From: Certhia americana
Lineage: Eukaryota; Chordata; Aves; Passeriformes; Certhiidae
NCBI GenBank assembly: GCA_018697195.1
Contig: CM031864.1
Location: 25,802,086 to 25,866,085, forward strand
Direction of reading: 5' to 3'
DNA length: 64,000 nt
Positions 19,974 to 31,410 of this stretch are shown one piece after another. Every line of letters starts with the position of its first letter. The first letter of the stretch is position 1. Below the pieces are notes generated by a model. That model saw only the letters and a list, made by a program, of their open reading frames with translations. It did not search any database and was not told the origin of the DNA. The translations under genes were made by a program, and so were the position numbers.

Positions 19974-22930
19974 CTGTGGATATTCAGAGAGTGAGGTTAG
20001 TGACTGGGAACCCCTTGGAGCTGGAATGGTGACAGACCCACCTGTTGTCCTGAGAGCACCAAAAGCTAAGCCAGAAGAACCATCATTCCCTACAGTGACT
20101 CTGGGAGGTCTTGTTGAGAGACAGATGAAGATCCTGTCTCAATATTTGTCTGTCAATATGATGGTACTAAAGGCAGTGGCCACATTTGGAAAAAAATTAT
20201 GGATCTCTCAGAGTTGGTGGAAATTTTGCAAGTAGTGGGGCAGGTTTAATTCTTGTGTTATTGAGGGTTTAGATTCCCGCAGAATTAGTAAATGGTCATG
20301 AGTGATCAAGCTCAGAGCTCTATCTTGACTAATAGGTGTTTAAACCTGCTAAAAATTTTGCATTGCATTAACCATGGATAGAGCATTGTGACAGGGAAGG
20401 AAGGAAGAAAGGTCAAGCTGTGCTATGATAGATGTGAAATGCCCTGCTTGTTTTACGGAAGTAACCCTTTGCTTGAGAGAGGACTGGATAGAATCACGGA
20501 GCCACTAATTAAGGCTGGAAAAGTCCTCTAAGATCATCAAGTCCAACCATTAACCCAGCCTTCCAAATCCACCTCCAACCTGTGTTGCTGAACAACATAT
20601 TCTTATTTTTAGGATTCTTTCAGGAATGGTGATACCATTCCTGGTATCAATGCCTGGGCAGCCCTTTCAGTTTGACCATCCTTACAGGGAAGAAATTTTC
20701 CTGATATCCAATCAAAGCCTCCCCTGGAACAACTTGTGACTGTTTCCTCTCATCCTGTCCCTTGTTTCCTGGGAGCAGAGCCTAAACCCCTGGCTGCCCC
20801 TTCCTGTCAGGGAGTTGTGCAGAGCCCAAAGGTCCCCCCTGAGCCTCCTTTTCTCCAGGCTGAGCCCTGTCTGGCTCCCTCAGCCACTCCTGGTGCTCCA
20901 GCCCCCTCCCCAGCTCTGCCACCCCAGTGTGTTCTGTCTCCATTGTGAGGGTTCTGCTAAGTTACACAGAAATTGAGTGGAAAATTCAAGATTTTCTACC
21001 TTATAACAGGCATGTTTTATATAGAGTCAAAGTTAATTCCTTTTGCTTCTCTTACCTTACGGCAGAATCTCTCTCTGGTGTCTTTATCATCGCTACTGAA
21101 AGATCGGTGCGGTGAAGACATTTGTCTAAGCATTTCTTTCTTACTCAGGGGTAAGGAGTCTCCATCTTTGCTCTCTAATTTGAACTTCCTCCAGTCATTG
21201 ATCACACCTTTGGGCCCTAAGAGAGAGATGAAGGTGAATAAGAAAGTGGCTGCAACAAGAGGTTTCCTGTTTTGTTTTTTGCTGGTTCGTCCTTCTGTGC
21301 CTCAGTTAATCTGTCCCTTGTCCTTCCAAAGCACTCTCCAGGAGTGCTGAGAACCAGAACTTTTGGATCAATGTATCCCAAAAAGAAGGAAAGAGGTTTT
21401 TTTCTCTCCAGTTCTAAGTGAACTGGATCACTTTGGTGATCCAGGATACTTTGGAAGGATTTTTGTGAACTACTTGAGCAGTTAACATGGATGAGGATGT
21501 TGAAACATGATAAAACTGCCATGTTGGCCAAAAGTGGTGTTTTGTAGACAAATACTTGATTTCTTTATAAACAGGCTATTTAAATATCAATTTAAATATT
21601 TAATACAATTTAAATATTAAATGTGCATAAGGACTCAGAATAAAACTAAGAATGCAGGACATTTGAGATTTTTAAAAACCGCAAACAATACCTGTTGCAC
21701 TGGAAGAGTAACCCATATGGCAAATGGTAATTCTGATTGTAATGCAGATCTTGGTCTTTGGAGCTGTTTGATTAAACTTCTTTTTTTGAAATTGGGAAAA
21801 AAAAATTTAAAATTCTAGTGCTGCTTTTCGAAACGAAAAAATTTAATCTGCATCTTCAATTATAAAGCAAAACCAAAGAATGTTTCAGTGTTTTCAGAGG
21901 TGGAGTTTCCTATAGAAAACTTAGAAAATGCTGGATAAGCAGCTCTCATTTTTACAAGGAAGATGTGATGAAAGCAAGATATGGTGTGTATGTATATATT
22001 TGTATATGTATGTATGTATGTATTTTTCATAGAATGGTTTGAGTTGGAAGACACCTTAAAGCTCATCTCATTCCACCCCTTGCCATGGGCAGGGACACCT
22101 TCCACTAGCACTGTTGCTCAGAGCTCTATCCATCCCTGTGCATATATGGTGATCTTGGCCAACATCAGCAAGGCTTGTTGGGAAAGAACCTCAGAGTTCT
22201 TACAAGAACTACATTTATTATAGCTCCAAGGCAAAGAAGCCCTTGGAGCTGAGGGAGGGAATGATTGACATCCTGTTACCTGGCAGTGGGGTGGAGGAGC
22301 TGTAGAGCTGAACACAATGTCAGTACTTATAAAAATCCTGGCGATTGACACTGGATTAAAAAGAATGATGGTTTTGAGTGAGGCCTCTTTTAAAGCTTCT
22401 AAATGCTCTGCTGTCTTTGCCACAAAGGGCATTTTTAGCAGCGTTCCTTCTGTAAGAAGGAAAAAAAATATTGCCTTTCTAGTGAAACGTTACCATCTAA
22501 TTCTGAAGTGGGAGCGTGGGTTTTGTTGCTCTTTTGTTTGTCTATCCTGGAGAGTAAAGTGAAGCAATGAAACACAGGAGTGAGGCAATAAACCAACAGG
22601 AGCATGTTGGCCATGGCTCTTGGTGGCTTTGTCAAGTGTCCTCTGAGTTTGCCCTTTGCTTCAGGTTTGAGGAGGAACATTAAAAGGTTTGGTGTTACCA
22701 GCCCTCTGTGGGGGCTGTCACTTGCCCCAGAATACATTCTCATTGCCTTTAGAACCTGTGTTTTTGTGCAAGAGATTTGGCCACTAAAACAACTGGAATT
22801 CTGGGCTTCCCCAGTGAATGCCGACAGTTTAAGTTATTTTTCTGAAAAAAACACAGTTAGTTTCCTTGCCTGTGTGTGTTGCCTGTCCTTCAAAGTCTTC
22901 TTCCAAGCTGGTGTTGGCATTTTCTTCCAT
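19449..22930 (-). CDS. PDC: Phosducin (3 coding exons, gene-level entry)
   Basis: The coding segments on the reverse strand are 22930-22870, 21216-21056 and 19973-19449. They give 248 residues; human phosducin has 246. Residues 1-20 (start [20 protein letters not shown]) and the helix [13 protein letters not shown] match the G-beta-gamma-binding N-terminal domain. Residues from about 110 to the end form the thioredoxin-like domain, with [37 protein letters not shown] and the C-terminal DVE. The regulatory serines are present: S54 in RQMSSP and the PKA serine in RKMS, here S76 and S73 in human. Phosducin binds transducin beta-gamma in rods and pinealocytes, and phosphorylation releases it (established). 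It is transcribed towards ODR4, as in mammals. The first, untranslated exon is not identified. Intron 2 has a GC donor. Confidence 0.97.
20491..20938 (-). mobile_element. CR1 LINE 3' fragment in PDC intron 3
   Basis: Begins with GAATCACGGAGCCACTAATT and AAGATCATCAAGTCCAACC (the reverse complement of a CR1 tail) and runs into TTTTCTCCAGGCTGAGCCC. About 450 bases, diverged. Confidence 0.85.
21056..21216 (-). CDS. PDC: PDC middle coding exon
   Basis: On the reverse strand the acceptor CTCTCTTAG ends at 21217 and the donor is GTAAGA from 21055. Two bases complete Gly21, then 53 codons encode [26 protein letters not shown] and FCRK. The segment between residues 58 and 71 is less conserved than its surroundings. 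Confidence 0.95.
21985..22024 (+). repeat. TGTA/TATG microsatellite
   Basis: Imperfect TGTATATA units followed by four perfect TATG units, directly next to a CR1 tail. CR1 3' ends often seed such repeats. Confidence 0.9.
22027..22145 (-). mobile_element. CR1 LINE 3' tail in PDC intron 2
   Basis: CATAGAATGGTTTGAGTTGG is followed by CATGGGCAGGGACACCTTCC, the antisense CR1 tail. Only about 120 bases remain. Confidence 0.85.
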
Positions 22931-22938
22931 TTCAGTGG
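22870..22938 (-). CDS. PDC: PDC exon with the start codon
   Basis: On the reverse strand the acceptor CTACTCCAG is followed by CCACTGAA and then ATG (22930-22928), with G at -3 and G at +4. There are 20 codons plus one base. The exon must end at 22870, because the next exon restores Gly-Pro-Lys-Gly-Val as in human. The donor is then GCAAGG, not GT. Confidence 0.92.
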
Positions 22939-25900
22939 CTGGAGTAGGAGATGCTGCAAATCCCAAAGGGAGAACAGTTAATAATAGGATGGCAAAGGGA
23001 TAAGCTTGCAGCAGGTACAGCACAGTGTGTAATTTCCTGTAGCTGGGTGAGTATGAGTGAAGATCAAAATTACACACGATAATTATGGAGCTTGTCATTG
23101 ACCCACAGAAAGCAATTGGGTATATGTCGGTCTCCTTAAAAATGTGCCTGGCCAGATTTTCAGGTGAAGGTTCCTTCATTATGCTGTTCCTTCCCAGCCA
23201 CTGGAGAATATCAGGGACATGGTCATAGGAAATAGTGGGTGAAAACTTCCTGCAATTGAAAAGTGTACTGAATATTTTCTTACTTTTTTTCTTTTTTTAA
23301 TTCCTCTTGGAACTGCAACCCTATTAATTTTCCAAGTGCTATAAGTATTTATTTTTAAGGGTTTCCCAAATTGCTCATTTCACATACAGAAAATGGAGCC
23401 AAATATTTGAACCTGTTGGGCAAGAGACCTCTGAACATCCTGGAGATGGTTGGGCCATGTTTGTTGCAACAGTAAACTGATGGTGGTTATAAATCAAAAT
23501 CACTTTCTTGTTCCACCCTTTCCATAAACCAGGCAACCCAGAGAGCCAGATGACACTCTCAGGGACTGTGACTCACCAACACCCTTTTTGTCTCTTACAA
23601 TGGCAAACAGTAGAATTTTTGATGGAGAACCACATTTATTTGGAGTGTTCCCACTGAGGACATGATCCCAGATGGCTGGTGCCAGAGCACTACAGAGCAG
23701 CAAGGAACCTTAAGGCAGCCGTTTTGAGTGTTCCCATTAAGTCTAGACTAGTTTCAGCTGTTCAGGTTCTAAGTTAAGCTTTGTTTGACTTCACAGTAGC
23801 AAAGATGTTCTCATGCCATGACTGCCTTATTTAAAGGCTGCTGGGGTGTTAGACTGGAGTGACAAATAATGATGTATGTACCTTCATTTTTCCATAGCAC
23901 CATCAAGGGATAATCTGGAATAACGGGCTGAGCAGGACATGTATGTATGTATTGGGACTAAAGCTGATTAGCACACGTACAAATAAGTTGTTCTATGCGT
24001 GTACCCATGACAATTAATCAAAACTTCTGCAAGAAACATTGGGAAACATTGCAAGTAAGTTTGGAAGAAAAGCAGGTAATGAATGAAGCTTCGTTAGTAT
24101 AAATTTTCTAGGTTGTACTATAGATAGGTTGTTGTTGCTGCATAGATCCAGATTACCAGATCATTTACTATTCCCTCAGATCTGAAATAGAAATGTGAAG
24201 CTAATCCCTTCTCACTAGGCAAAACTAAGAATCTTTGCCATGTCAGGGATGAGCAGAAATATATGCTGGGTAAAACCTTTAAGTCATTCCCTTGTCTTAC
24301 ATCTACATAAATTCTTCTGGCTGCTGCTGCTGCTGTGGATTTTTTGTTGTAAGGGAAACAAGAAGGTTTGATTCTTTGTGTACTTTGCTGTTTCAGAGCT
24401 TTGAGCTGAAAAGTGCAGGGTGTGAAACTCAAGCACTCAGTTGCAGGCTCAAACCAGAAAACAAAAGCACCAGACTGTGCTTTTGGTGAAACATCTCTCT
24501 TCCCAGAGGTGGGAACAGATTGCTTAACAAATGAAAGGTCTCTGTAAAATTTATGTTACTGATCTATTGTGCCCCATGAATCTGTGAAGATTAGATGAAT
24601 CATAACAGCGCAAAGGCTGTGTTTCACCATTCTTCTGCAGTGTGGCACGAGGCAACAACCCTGACCGTGCACAGGCTGGGAGGCTGACCATGGACTGGGA
24701 ATGGGAACTCCTAAAGCTTAATCCTGTCCCTGTAACTGATCTGGGCTGGGAGCTGGGAGCCAGGCATTCAAACCATTCCCCTTTCAGCTCAGAGGGGCTG
24801 TAAATCCTTGTCATTCTTATCTCAGCCCTGGGAGAATAGGGCTGGCCCAGCCAGGTGTTTCCCAACCAGGAAGCTGATGACAATGGACACCTATGGACAG
24901 GGTGGTCCATGGCAGGGTGTTCCAGGCTAAGCTGGCTCTCCTTGAGGAAAGTGCAGCGGAAGCTCTTGCATGTCATTTGTGGGCAAAGTTGGGCAATCAC
25001 CTGGGCAGGGAACTCTCCCACATCCTCATCAAAGGTTGAGGTGGAGCTGTTGTGTGGCTGGTTGGGGTTCTTTTTTTTTTTTGGGTGGTGAGGAGGTGTT
25101 CTTTTATGTGCCAGGCAAGCATCATTTTCCAAAGTTAAAAATGATCTTCCCAATAAATGGAGAAGTGTGGGTGCTACCAGCTGTGGAGGTTGTTGTTATG
25201 CAAGTGCCTCTGTGAGGAAATATCCATGTGTAAGGCTGAGTCAGCACAGTAGAGAGTGTCACAGAGTAGGTCAGGATGGGCCATCACGAGTGTCTCAGAT
25301 GAAAAGGTGCTACCTGCTTGCCTCTACAGGTGTGGTGGGATGTGGTGTGCCTGGCATGGGAGCAGCTGGAACCCTCCTCTGTATCACATGGCAGATCTTG
25401 CAAGAGTAGCAACCTCATGGAGAGGCTCATGTGGGTGCAAGTGGGTCATAATTTGTTGACTGATAATATTCTCTTTTAGAAGTTCCTTCCAGCTCACCTG
25501 TCTAAGGTCATCAACCTGAGTTGGCCTGAGAGCATTGTTAGGCCAAGGACTCAGAGGCAGCCATTCACTGCATGGGGATGATTTGATTCAGCAGGAATGG
25601 CCTTGAGTCCTGGAGAATGACCATCCCTGGCCATCCCAACCTCCTCTTACAGATTCCTTACTGCTTTACAGCTGATTATTTTCTCTTTTTTAAATCGTGT
25701 AACTGTGCAGTCTCTCAATCACAATATATAACTGGCTCAGGGTAGGAGCACAGAGTCCCCTGAGAAGGTGTTGTGTCTCACAGCAGGAAGATGTGCAGTT
25801 ATGGTGACATGACAATTAATGTCATCACTGGAGCTGGTTATGTCTCCTAGTTCTAAGGAAGTATCCACCAGACCTTCCAGCCCATCAGCTGCCACTGGTA

Positions 25901-26472
25901 CTGATCCCAAGCTTCCCCTTTGTATCTTTCTGACATTCCAGATAAACAGCAGACTCTGGGGAGGGGGAAATTGCTAATTTTGAAAATATTTTGTATTTTC
26001 ATTAGCTTTTCTCATTGGTTTTGATGACTGAAAGTGGCTCCTGAGAAGTTCAAATGGGTGTTATAATTTCTCTCCTCATCAGGTCAGTGGGTCATCAATC
26101 ATAGGGCCTGGTGCAGCCCTATTTTGTTATATGTGGTGGCTTTACATATGTATCTTAAGAGACTGATCATTCTGTAAGTTTTTTACTTTACTGTCTTTCT
26201 GTCAGATTTTTAGAGTGGAGAAGATTTTTGTGTCCAAAAAAATTCTTCAGCAAAAAAAACCTGAATTGCAAGTATAGGCCTGATGCTGCCATTTAATTTC
26301 TATGATCTCTGGACCTTGTAGATCAAGAGCAGAATTCCTGTTACAACTGCTCATTTCTCTGGAGTCATTAACCTGGATGGGCCAGCCTTACTACAGGGTA
26401 GAAATAACTACTTAATGAAGTGATTCCTTTTTATCCAGTGTGGAGGAAGGTTTTCTACTTAGTAACAAAGCA
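22939..26472. other. Region upstream of PDC; no coding gene recognised
   Basis: Should contain the PDC 5' UTR exon and promoter, which I cannot place firmly; a candidate near 23.6-23.9 kb is described in the findings. It also holds a T13 run near 25069 and a short CTG run near 24323. Long open frames on both strands at 24551-25215 overlap each other and match no protein I recognise. Confidence 0.5.
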
Positions 26473-26615
26473 CAGAATCATGGAATGACTTGGGATGGAA
26501 GGGACCTTAAAGCCCATCCAACCACCCCCTGCTATTGGCAGGGACACCTTCCACTATCCCAGGTTGCTCCAAGCCCTGTTCCAACCTGACTTTGAACGTT
26601 TCCAGGGATGGGGCA
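26473..26615 (-). mobile_element. CR1 LINE 3' tail
   Basis: CAGAATCATGGAATGACTTG, GGCAGGGACACCTTCCACTA and CCAGGGATGGGGCATAA appear in antisense CR1 order. Confidence 0.88.
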
Positions 26616-28353
26616 TAATTTTATGCCTTTGGCCTTCACAGAGATGTCCCTGTTTAAGCAAAATTGCAATTTTACTATTTTCTCTTGCTCATATCTTCTG
26701 AGGTAGCTCAGGAAGAAAGCACTGTAGCTGTGTACTTGTAATGAAGCCTTATTTAATCCTTATAAAAGATTGCAGCTGTAAATACAAAGATAGACAATAA
26801 ATAAAACTTGCTTCCAATATAAGAGGTTTTGCTGCTGGTCCAGTAAGTAAACATAAGTAATATTTTTCTTAAAATATAAACATGTTTTAGGCACAGATTT
26901 GGTGCTTTCCATCTGTGCACATCCTGCTGAAAATGCTGTTTGGGTCCAGGTTTAGGTAAGGAAATTAGCATCTGGCTGTGAGTCCCCAGTGGTCAGTGGG
27001 ATATTGCTGGTGAACTGGGAAGCATGGCATTTTGGGGACCCTTGAGGGGGAGAGCAAGAACTGAAGGGTGTTTGGCAGTGAGATGTGGTTGCATATCTCT
27101 GTGTCAAGCTTCATGTGTGTGGGCGCTCAGCCAGGATGTGCTCTGAGTGTTCCCTTGCCTCTTGGGAAGAGTGTTTGAACTTGAGAAGCACTTCCCTCTC
27201 CCAAAGGCTAATTTGAATCTTGCTTCTCTGCCTCTCTTCCCTGGTTACCAGTTGCAGAATTCCCTCCCTGACTGCTCCTGTCCTCTCTCTCAAATGGCAA
27301 GTATTTACAGACACACATGGCACATGGGCAGCTTCTGAAGCAAGCAAGACAAGAGAAGGAGCAGCCATGGCTTTAAATGTTCAGATTTCTGAAATTTGTG
27401 AGAATTGGGTAAAATAACATAGAAGGCATTGTTCCCCCTGCCTGGGCAGTGGAATGGAGCAAATCCTCTGCTCTTTATGTACCCTTGGGAGGGCCAGCAT
27501 CCTTCTGTGCCTGCAGCAGGGACAGGTTTCCAAGGGTCCATGGTAATGGATGCACTGAGGTTCACAGGAGGCATTAGCAGCATTATGTAATCAAGATCAA
27601 TGCCGAGATTGGAGTTCCAGCTCTTTGCTCAAGGCCCTCCAGCACCTTCCATGATCCGCTCCTGGGCCCTGCGCCAGGGAGCACCTGCAGCTCCCCTTGC
27701 AGCACAAGCAATCAGATCCCTTACGGGAATGTGGCTAAAGACAGGCTTAAGAGCCAACCTGCTTTGATTGCTTGTGTCACCCCAAGGTGCAAAGACAAGC
27801 TGATTGTGTGGCAAAATGGAAACACCCTGGGCTCACCTCAAGGAAAAACTTTGCTGTAACATGGAGTGATCAGGTCTCTATGGTTGGGAAAAACATAATT
27901 TCAAAACACCCGGCCAGTACTTGATTTGCTATAGAAGAGGTCATATGATGAGAATAAAACATAAATCAGGCTGGGATGATGCAGGGAGCACGTCACTGGG
28001 ACTGATGAGAGGGTTATGGGATTGGATTATTCCCTCTATCCGCTTTAGCAGAGTTATTCTGTTCTTTATTTGTGAGGTCGAAGCATTTTAAATAGATGAG
28101 TCCAATGTTTCATTTATCCTTAAGGCTTTGCCAGTTAGGAAATGCCTTATGTGACTACCCCTGATTTCAACGTTGTGTTGGGCTGCAAGATCATAGGATT
28201 AAATAAATATCCCTTTCTCTTCTTCTTTTTTTTTTAGTATTTCAAACTTTGGCCTATAATTATGCACCAGGAGTTATTCATCTTTTCTGGATTGCACATT
28301 TATTTCTGGATATCACTCTGAAACAGGAAATTAGCTCAATGCCTTAACAGCAG
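26616..28353. other. Intergenic DNA, nothing recognised
   Basis: Unique sequence between two CR1 tails. Several short overlapping frames on both strands match nothing known. Confidence 0.5.
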
Positions 28354-28640
28354 TCAGTGACAGGACAAGAGGGAATGGCTTCAAACTGCCAGAGAATAGC
28401 TTAGATTAGATACTGGGGAGAAATTCTTCTCTGGAAGGGTGGTGAGGCCCTGGCACAGGGTGCCCAGAGAAGCTGTGGCTGCCCCTGGATTCCTGGAAGT
28501 GTCTAGGGCTGGGTTGGCTGGGGCATGGAGCAGCCTGGGCTAGTGGAAGGTATCACTGCCCATGGTAGGGGGTGGCACTGGATGGGCTTTAAGATCCTTT
28601 CCATTCCAAGCCATTCCATGATTCTATGATTCTATGATTC
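28354..28640 (+). mobile_element. CR1 LINE 3' end with intact octamer tail
   Basis: Starts CAGTGACAGGACAAGAGGGA, continues through GCCCAGAGAAGCTGTGGCTG and ends in the 8-bp CR1 terminal repeat ATTCTATG, present twice and followed by ATTC. The intact 3' terminus makes this one of the best preserved CR1 copies here. Confidence 0.93.
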
Positions 28641-30394
28641 ACTTCTACCAGAGTACCACAGTTTTGTCTGGAGAGGTAGAATGCAAATATTTTAAAACAG
28701 GACTTGTTTTATTTTTTGAGGAAAAATTACAGTCATCATTATTATGGCAATAATATTAGGATTGCCAGAAGTTGCCACGTCAAATTTCATTTAACATTAA
28801 GCAAAAAATTTAATTTGGAAAAGCTTAATTTTATATATGAAGTGGTGAATATCTTTGAAACTTGGGATTCAAATGTTGGGGCATGATACATATTTGTTGG
28901 AGCAGCTCCATCACTGTTACTCTTGAAATGAATTAATCCTTTTTTTTTTAATTATCCTGCCAGGAAACCTATTATTGGTTTATCTTCTTTTTAAACAAAC
29001 TTGGCTGTATCAAGCAGGGTGGAAGAGGAGGGTGGCTGGATAATGAGAAAATGCATATTTGAAGTGAGAGGAAACACCCAACATTTTCAAATGCAGATTA
29101 TTTAAGGGCACGAATCTCAATCCATGTTTAACCTCAATGCCTGGCCTGATTTGTCAGATGGATTGGACAGTTCACCACAGTGCTCTGGGAGTCTGGGCAG
29201 AGTTTTCAGTTGATATTTAAGTGTGTGTTTCTTTCTGAACTTCATGTTTGCTAAAGTTGACATGTCCTTCAGAGCCTTGGTTGGAATTTATTGCTGTATT
29301 TAGCAAAGTCATGATGGATGGCAGAAGCCCAGGGGAGAGATTGTGCATATTTTTTCCCCAAGCTGAACAGATGTTTGCAACGTGTATAATCCCTGTAATT
29401 TGTCAAAAATCTCTTGTGTCAGAGCTGTAACTCTGGCAGTGACTGGAGACAGGTGCTTGGAGAGGTTGATGGCTGGTGTTTTATGGAAAAGAGAAAGAAC
29501 TTGAGTTTGTTGTGAGATTAATTAAAGGTCTAGAATTAGCTGCTCAAAGTCCTCACAGGGTAACTCTTGTCGCTCCTTTCCAAAACTAAAAGATGCCTGT
29601 GGGGCATGGCTGAAAGGAATCAACACTTGTGAAGCTGGAAGAGCATCCACTGTCTCCTTTGGGATGGGTTTGACCAAGAATGCCTCCTAAGGCTCTGGAC
29701 ATGCAAAAAATTGCCCACAATAAACAGTTAAGAAAATAGTTTTGGAATTACAACATGTATTTCTGGTGTGGGGCAGGTTCTGGCTTTTTTTTTTCCTCCT
29801 TAGCTGGTTGATGTTCTTTTCAAATGTGTATTTTTAGTAAATCAGTAGGAATATTGGCTTTTACTTTTTTCATATCTACAATTTGTTACCATCATTTCAC
29901 AAAAATGATGCAAATGGCTAATGGCTTAGCCAAGAGGCTTCCTCTAAAGCTGGGTCTAAACAGTCATTATCTCAAATTTGAGAGCTAAGCAATTTAAAAA
30001 AACCCCGAAGTTCTTCACATCAGCTTTCATATTGATGGTTAGGCTTTCTCTAAGCATTAGCATCCATCCTCTGAGATGTGTGAGTATCTCGTTTGCTGCT
30101 TTCCCATGATTCAAAACTTGAATTATCTTGCAGTTCTGACCCTCTCTCACTGAATTAGTATCTTTCTCTGCAGCTGGGCCTCCTTCTTCCAGAGAAAGTC
30201 CCTGTGAGAAGGGAGAAGAGTGAATTATCTACTGCTTTGGGCACTGGGCAAATACCCTTTACCAGGGATATTTATTAACTCTGTGGAAGTTGAATTAGAT
30301 TTACACATCTTGTGGTGCTGATTTAGGTGTAAAGTAAGTCACAGCCAAGCAATACCTTACTATGGTAGGGAAGGGGACAGGTGACCTTGGGTGG
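28641..30394. other. Intergenic DNA, nothing recognised
   Basis: AT-rich unique sequence with short T and A runs; no coding, RNA or repeat signature. Confidence 0.5.
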
Positions 30395-30538
30395 TCAGGC
30401 AGTGGAGGAGTCCCCATCCCTACTAGGATTCAAGAGTGGCTACTCCTGGATGTGGACTTGGGGACATGTTTTGGCTGAGTAAATAGTTGGATTCAATGAT
30501 CTTGGAGATCTTTCCCAACCTAAATTCTGTGATTTAGT
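30395..30538 (+). mobile_element. CR1 LINE 3' fragment, diverged
   Basis: Shows GGATTCAATGATCTTGGAGA followed by TCTTTCCCAACCTAAATTCT, the sense CR1 tail, after a degraded upstream part. Confidence 0.75.
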
Positions 30539-31227
30539 TTGTGCTTTCAAGAATTTCTTGTGTTTTCCAGCCTGCTGCCTTGGAACTCTTCCTGTAGGAC
30601 TGGCAGAGTCAAGCAGTAGAGCTCACTTGTGACTGCCAGGTGCTTTCTCTTCCTCCATTCCCTTTTTTATTCTTCTGCTAAAGTGTCCTGAGTGCATCTC
30701 CACATCTTAAAAGATCTGACTGATTAATTTCCTCATTTCTCTTAAATGGAAAGATCCAGAGCTAAAAATAGTCTATCTATATTTGTCAAAGGCAGTGGAG
30801 ATGCTGTCAGGAGGATGCTGCCAGTCTGGAGTTGAGTTCAGTATATAAAAAAGAGCAGAAAAATATCCTCTATTGAACTGTAAAGCTGTGGTCAGCTGGA
30901 TGTGGTTTTGGTTTTTTTGTTTGTTTTTTTTTTACTTAACCATTTGCCAGAAAATGGAGTTATCATGTAATTGACTAAATGCGGGATGCCCAGGTCCTGC
31001 TCCAACCAGCTGCACATTTGCTTGCAATACAAGAAATAACATTGTCTCCACAGAATGATCCTGACATCCCTGTGGCAACTATGATTGCATGAAGTCAGTG
31101 ATAATAGGAATGTATTCCTCTTATTACCTTTATTAATCAGAAGATTAAAGCCATAGCAGACAGGATTGTGTGGCCACCGAAAGCCCTGGAGTGTTTACAT
31201 CAGGCCTGTAACTTCCATATATCCCAG

Positions 31228-31410
31228 ATTCACATCCTGGTTGGGGTTAGAAGGGACCTGGAGATCATCCAGCCCAGCCCCCTGCTAGAGCAGATGGATC
31301 ATATCCAGGTGGCTTTGAATATCTCCAGAGGAGGAGACTGCACTTCGTCTCTGGGCAGCCTGTTTCAGTGCTCAGTCATCCTCACAGAAAAGTTTAACCC
31401 TTTCCTGAAG
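31228..31410 (-). mobile_element. CR1 LINE 3' fragment
   Basis: Antisense CR1 tail of a distinct subfamily: GAAGGGACCTGGAGATCATC, CAGCCCAGCCCCCTGCTAGA and GGGCAGCCTGTTTCAGTGCT. Confidence 0.83.

Noticed and set aside
24551..25153. 200-codon reverse-strand frame upstream of PDC
   Set aside because: No recognisable motif, includes a run of lysines from a T-rich tract, and overlaps forward frames. It does not join PDC exon 2 in a supported way.
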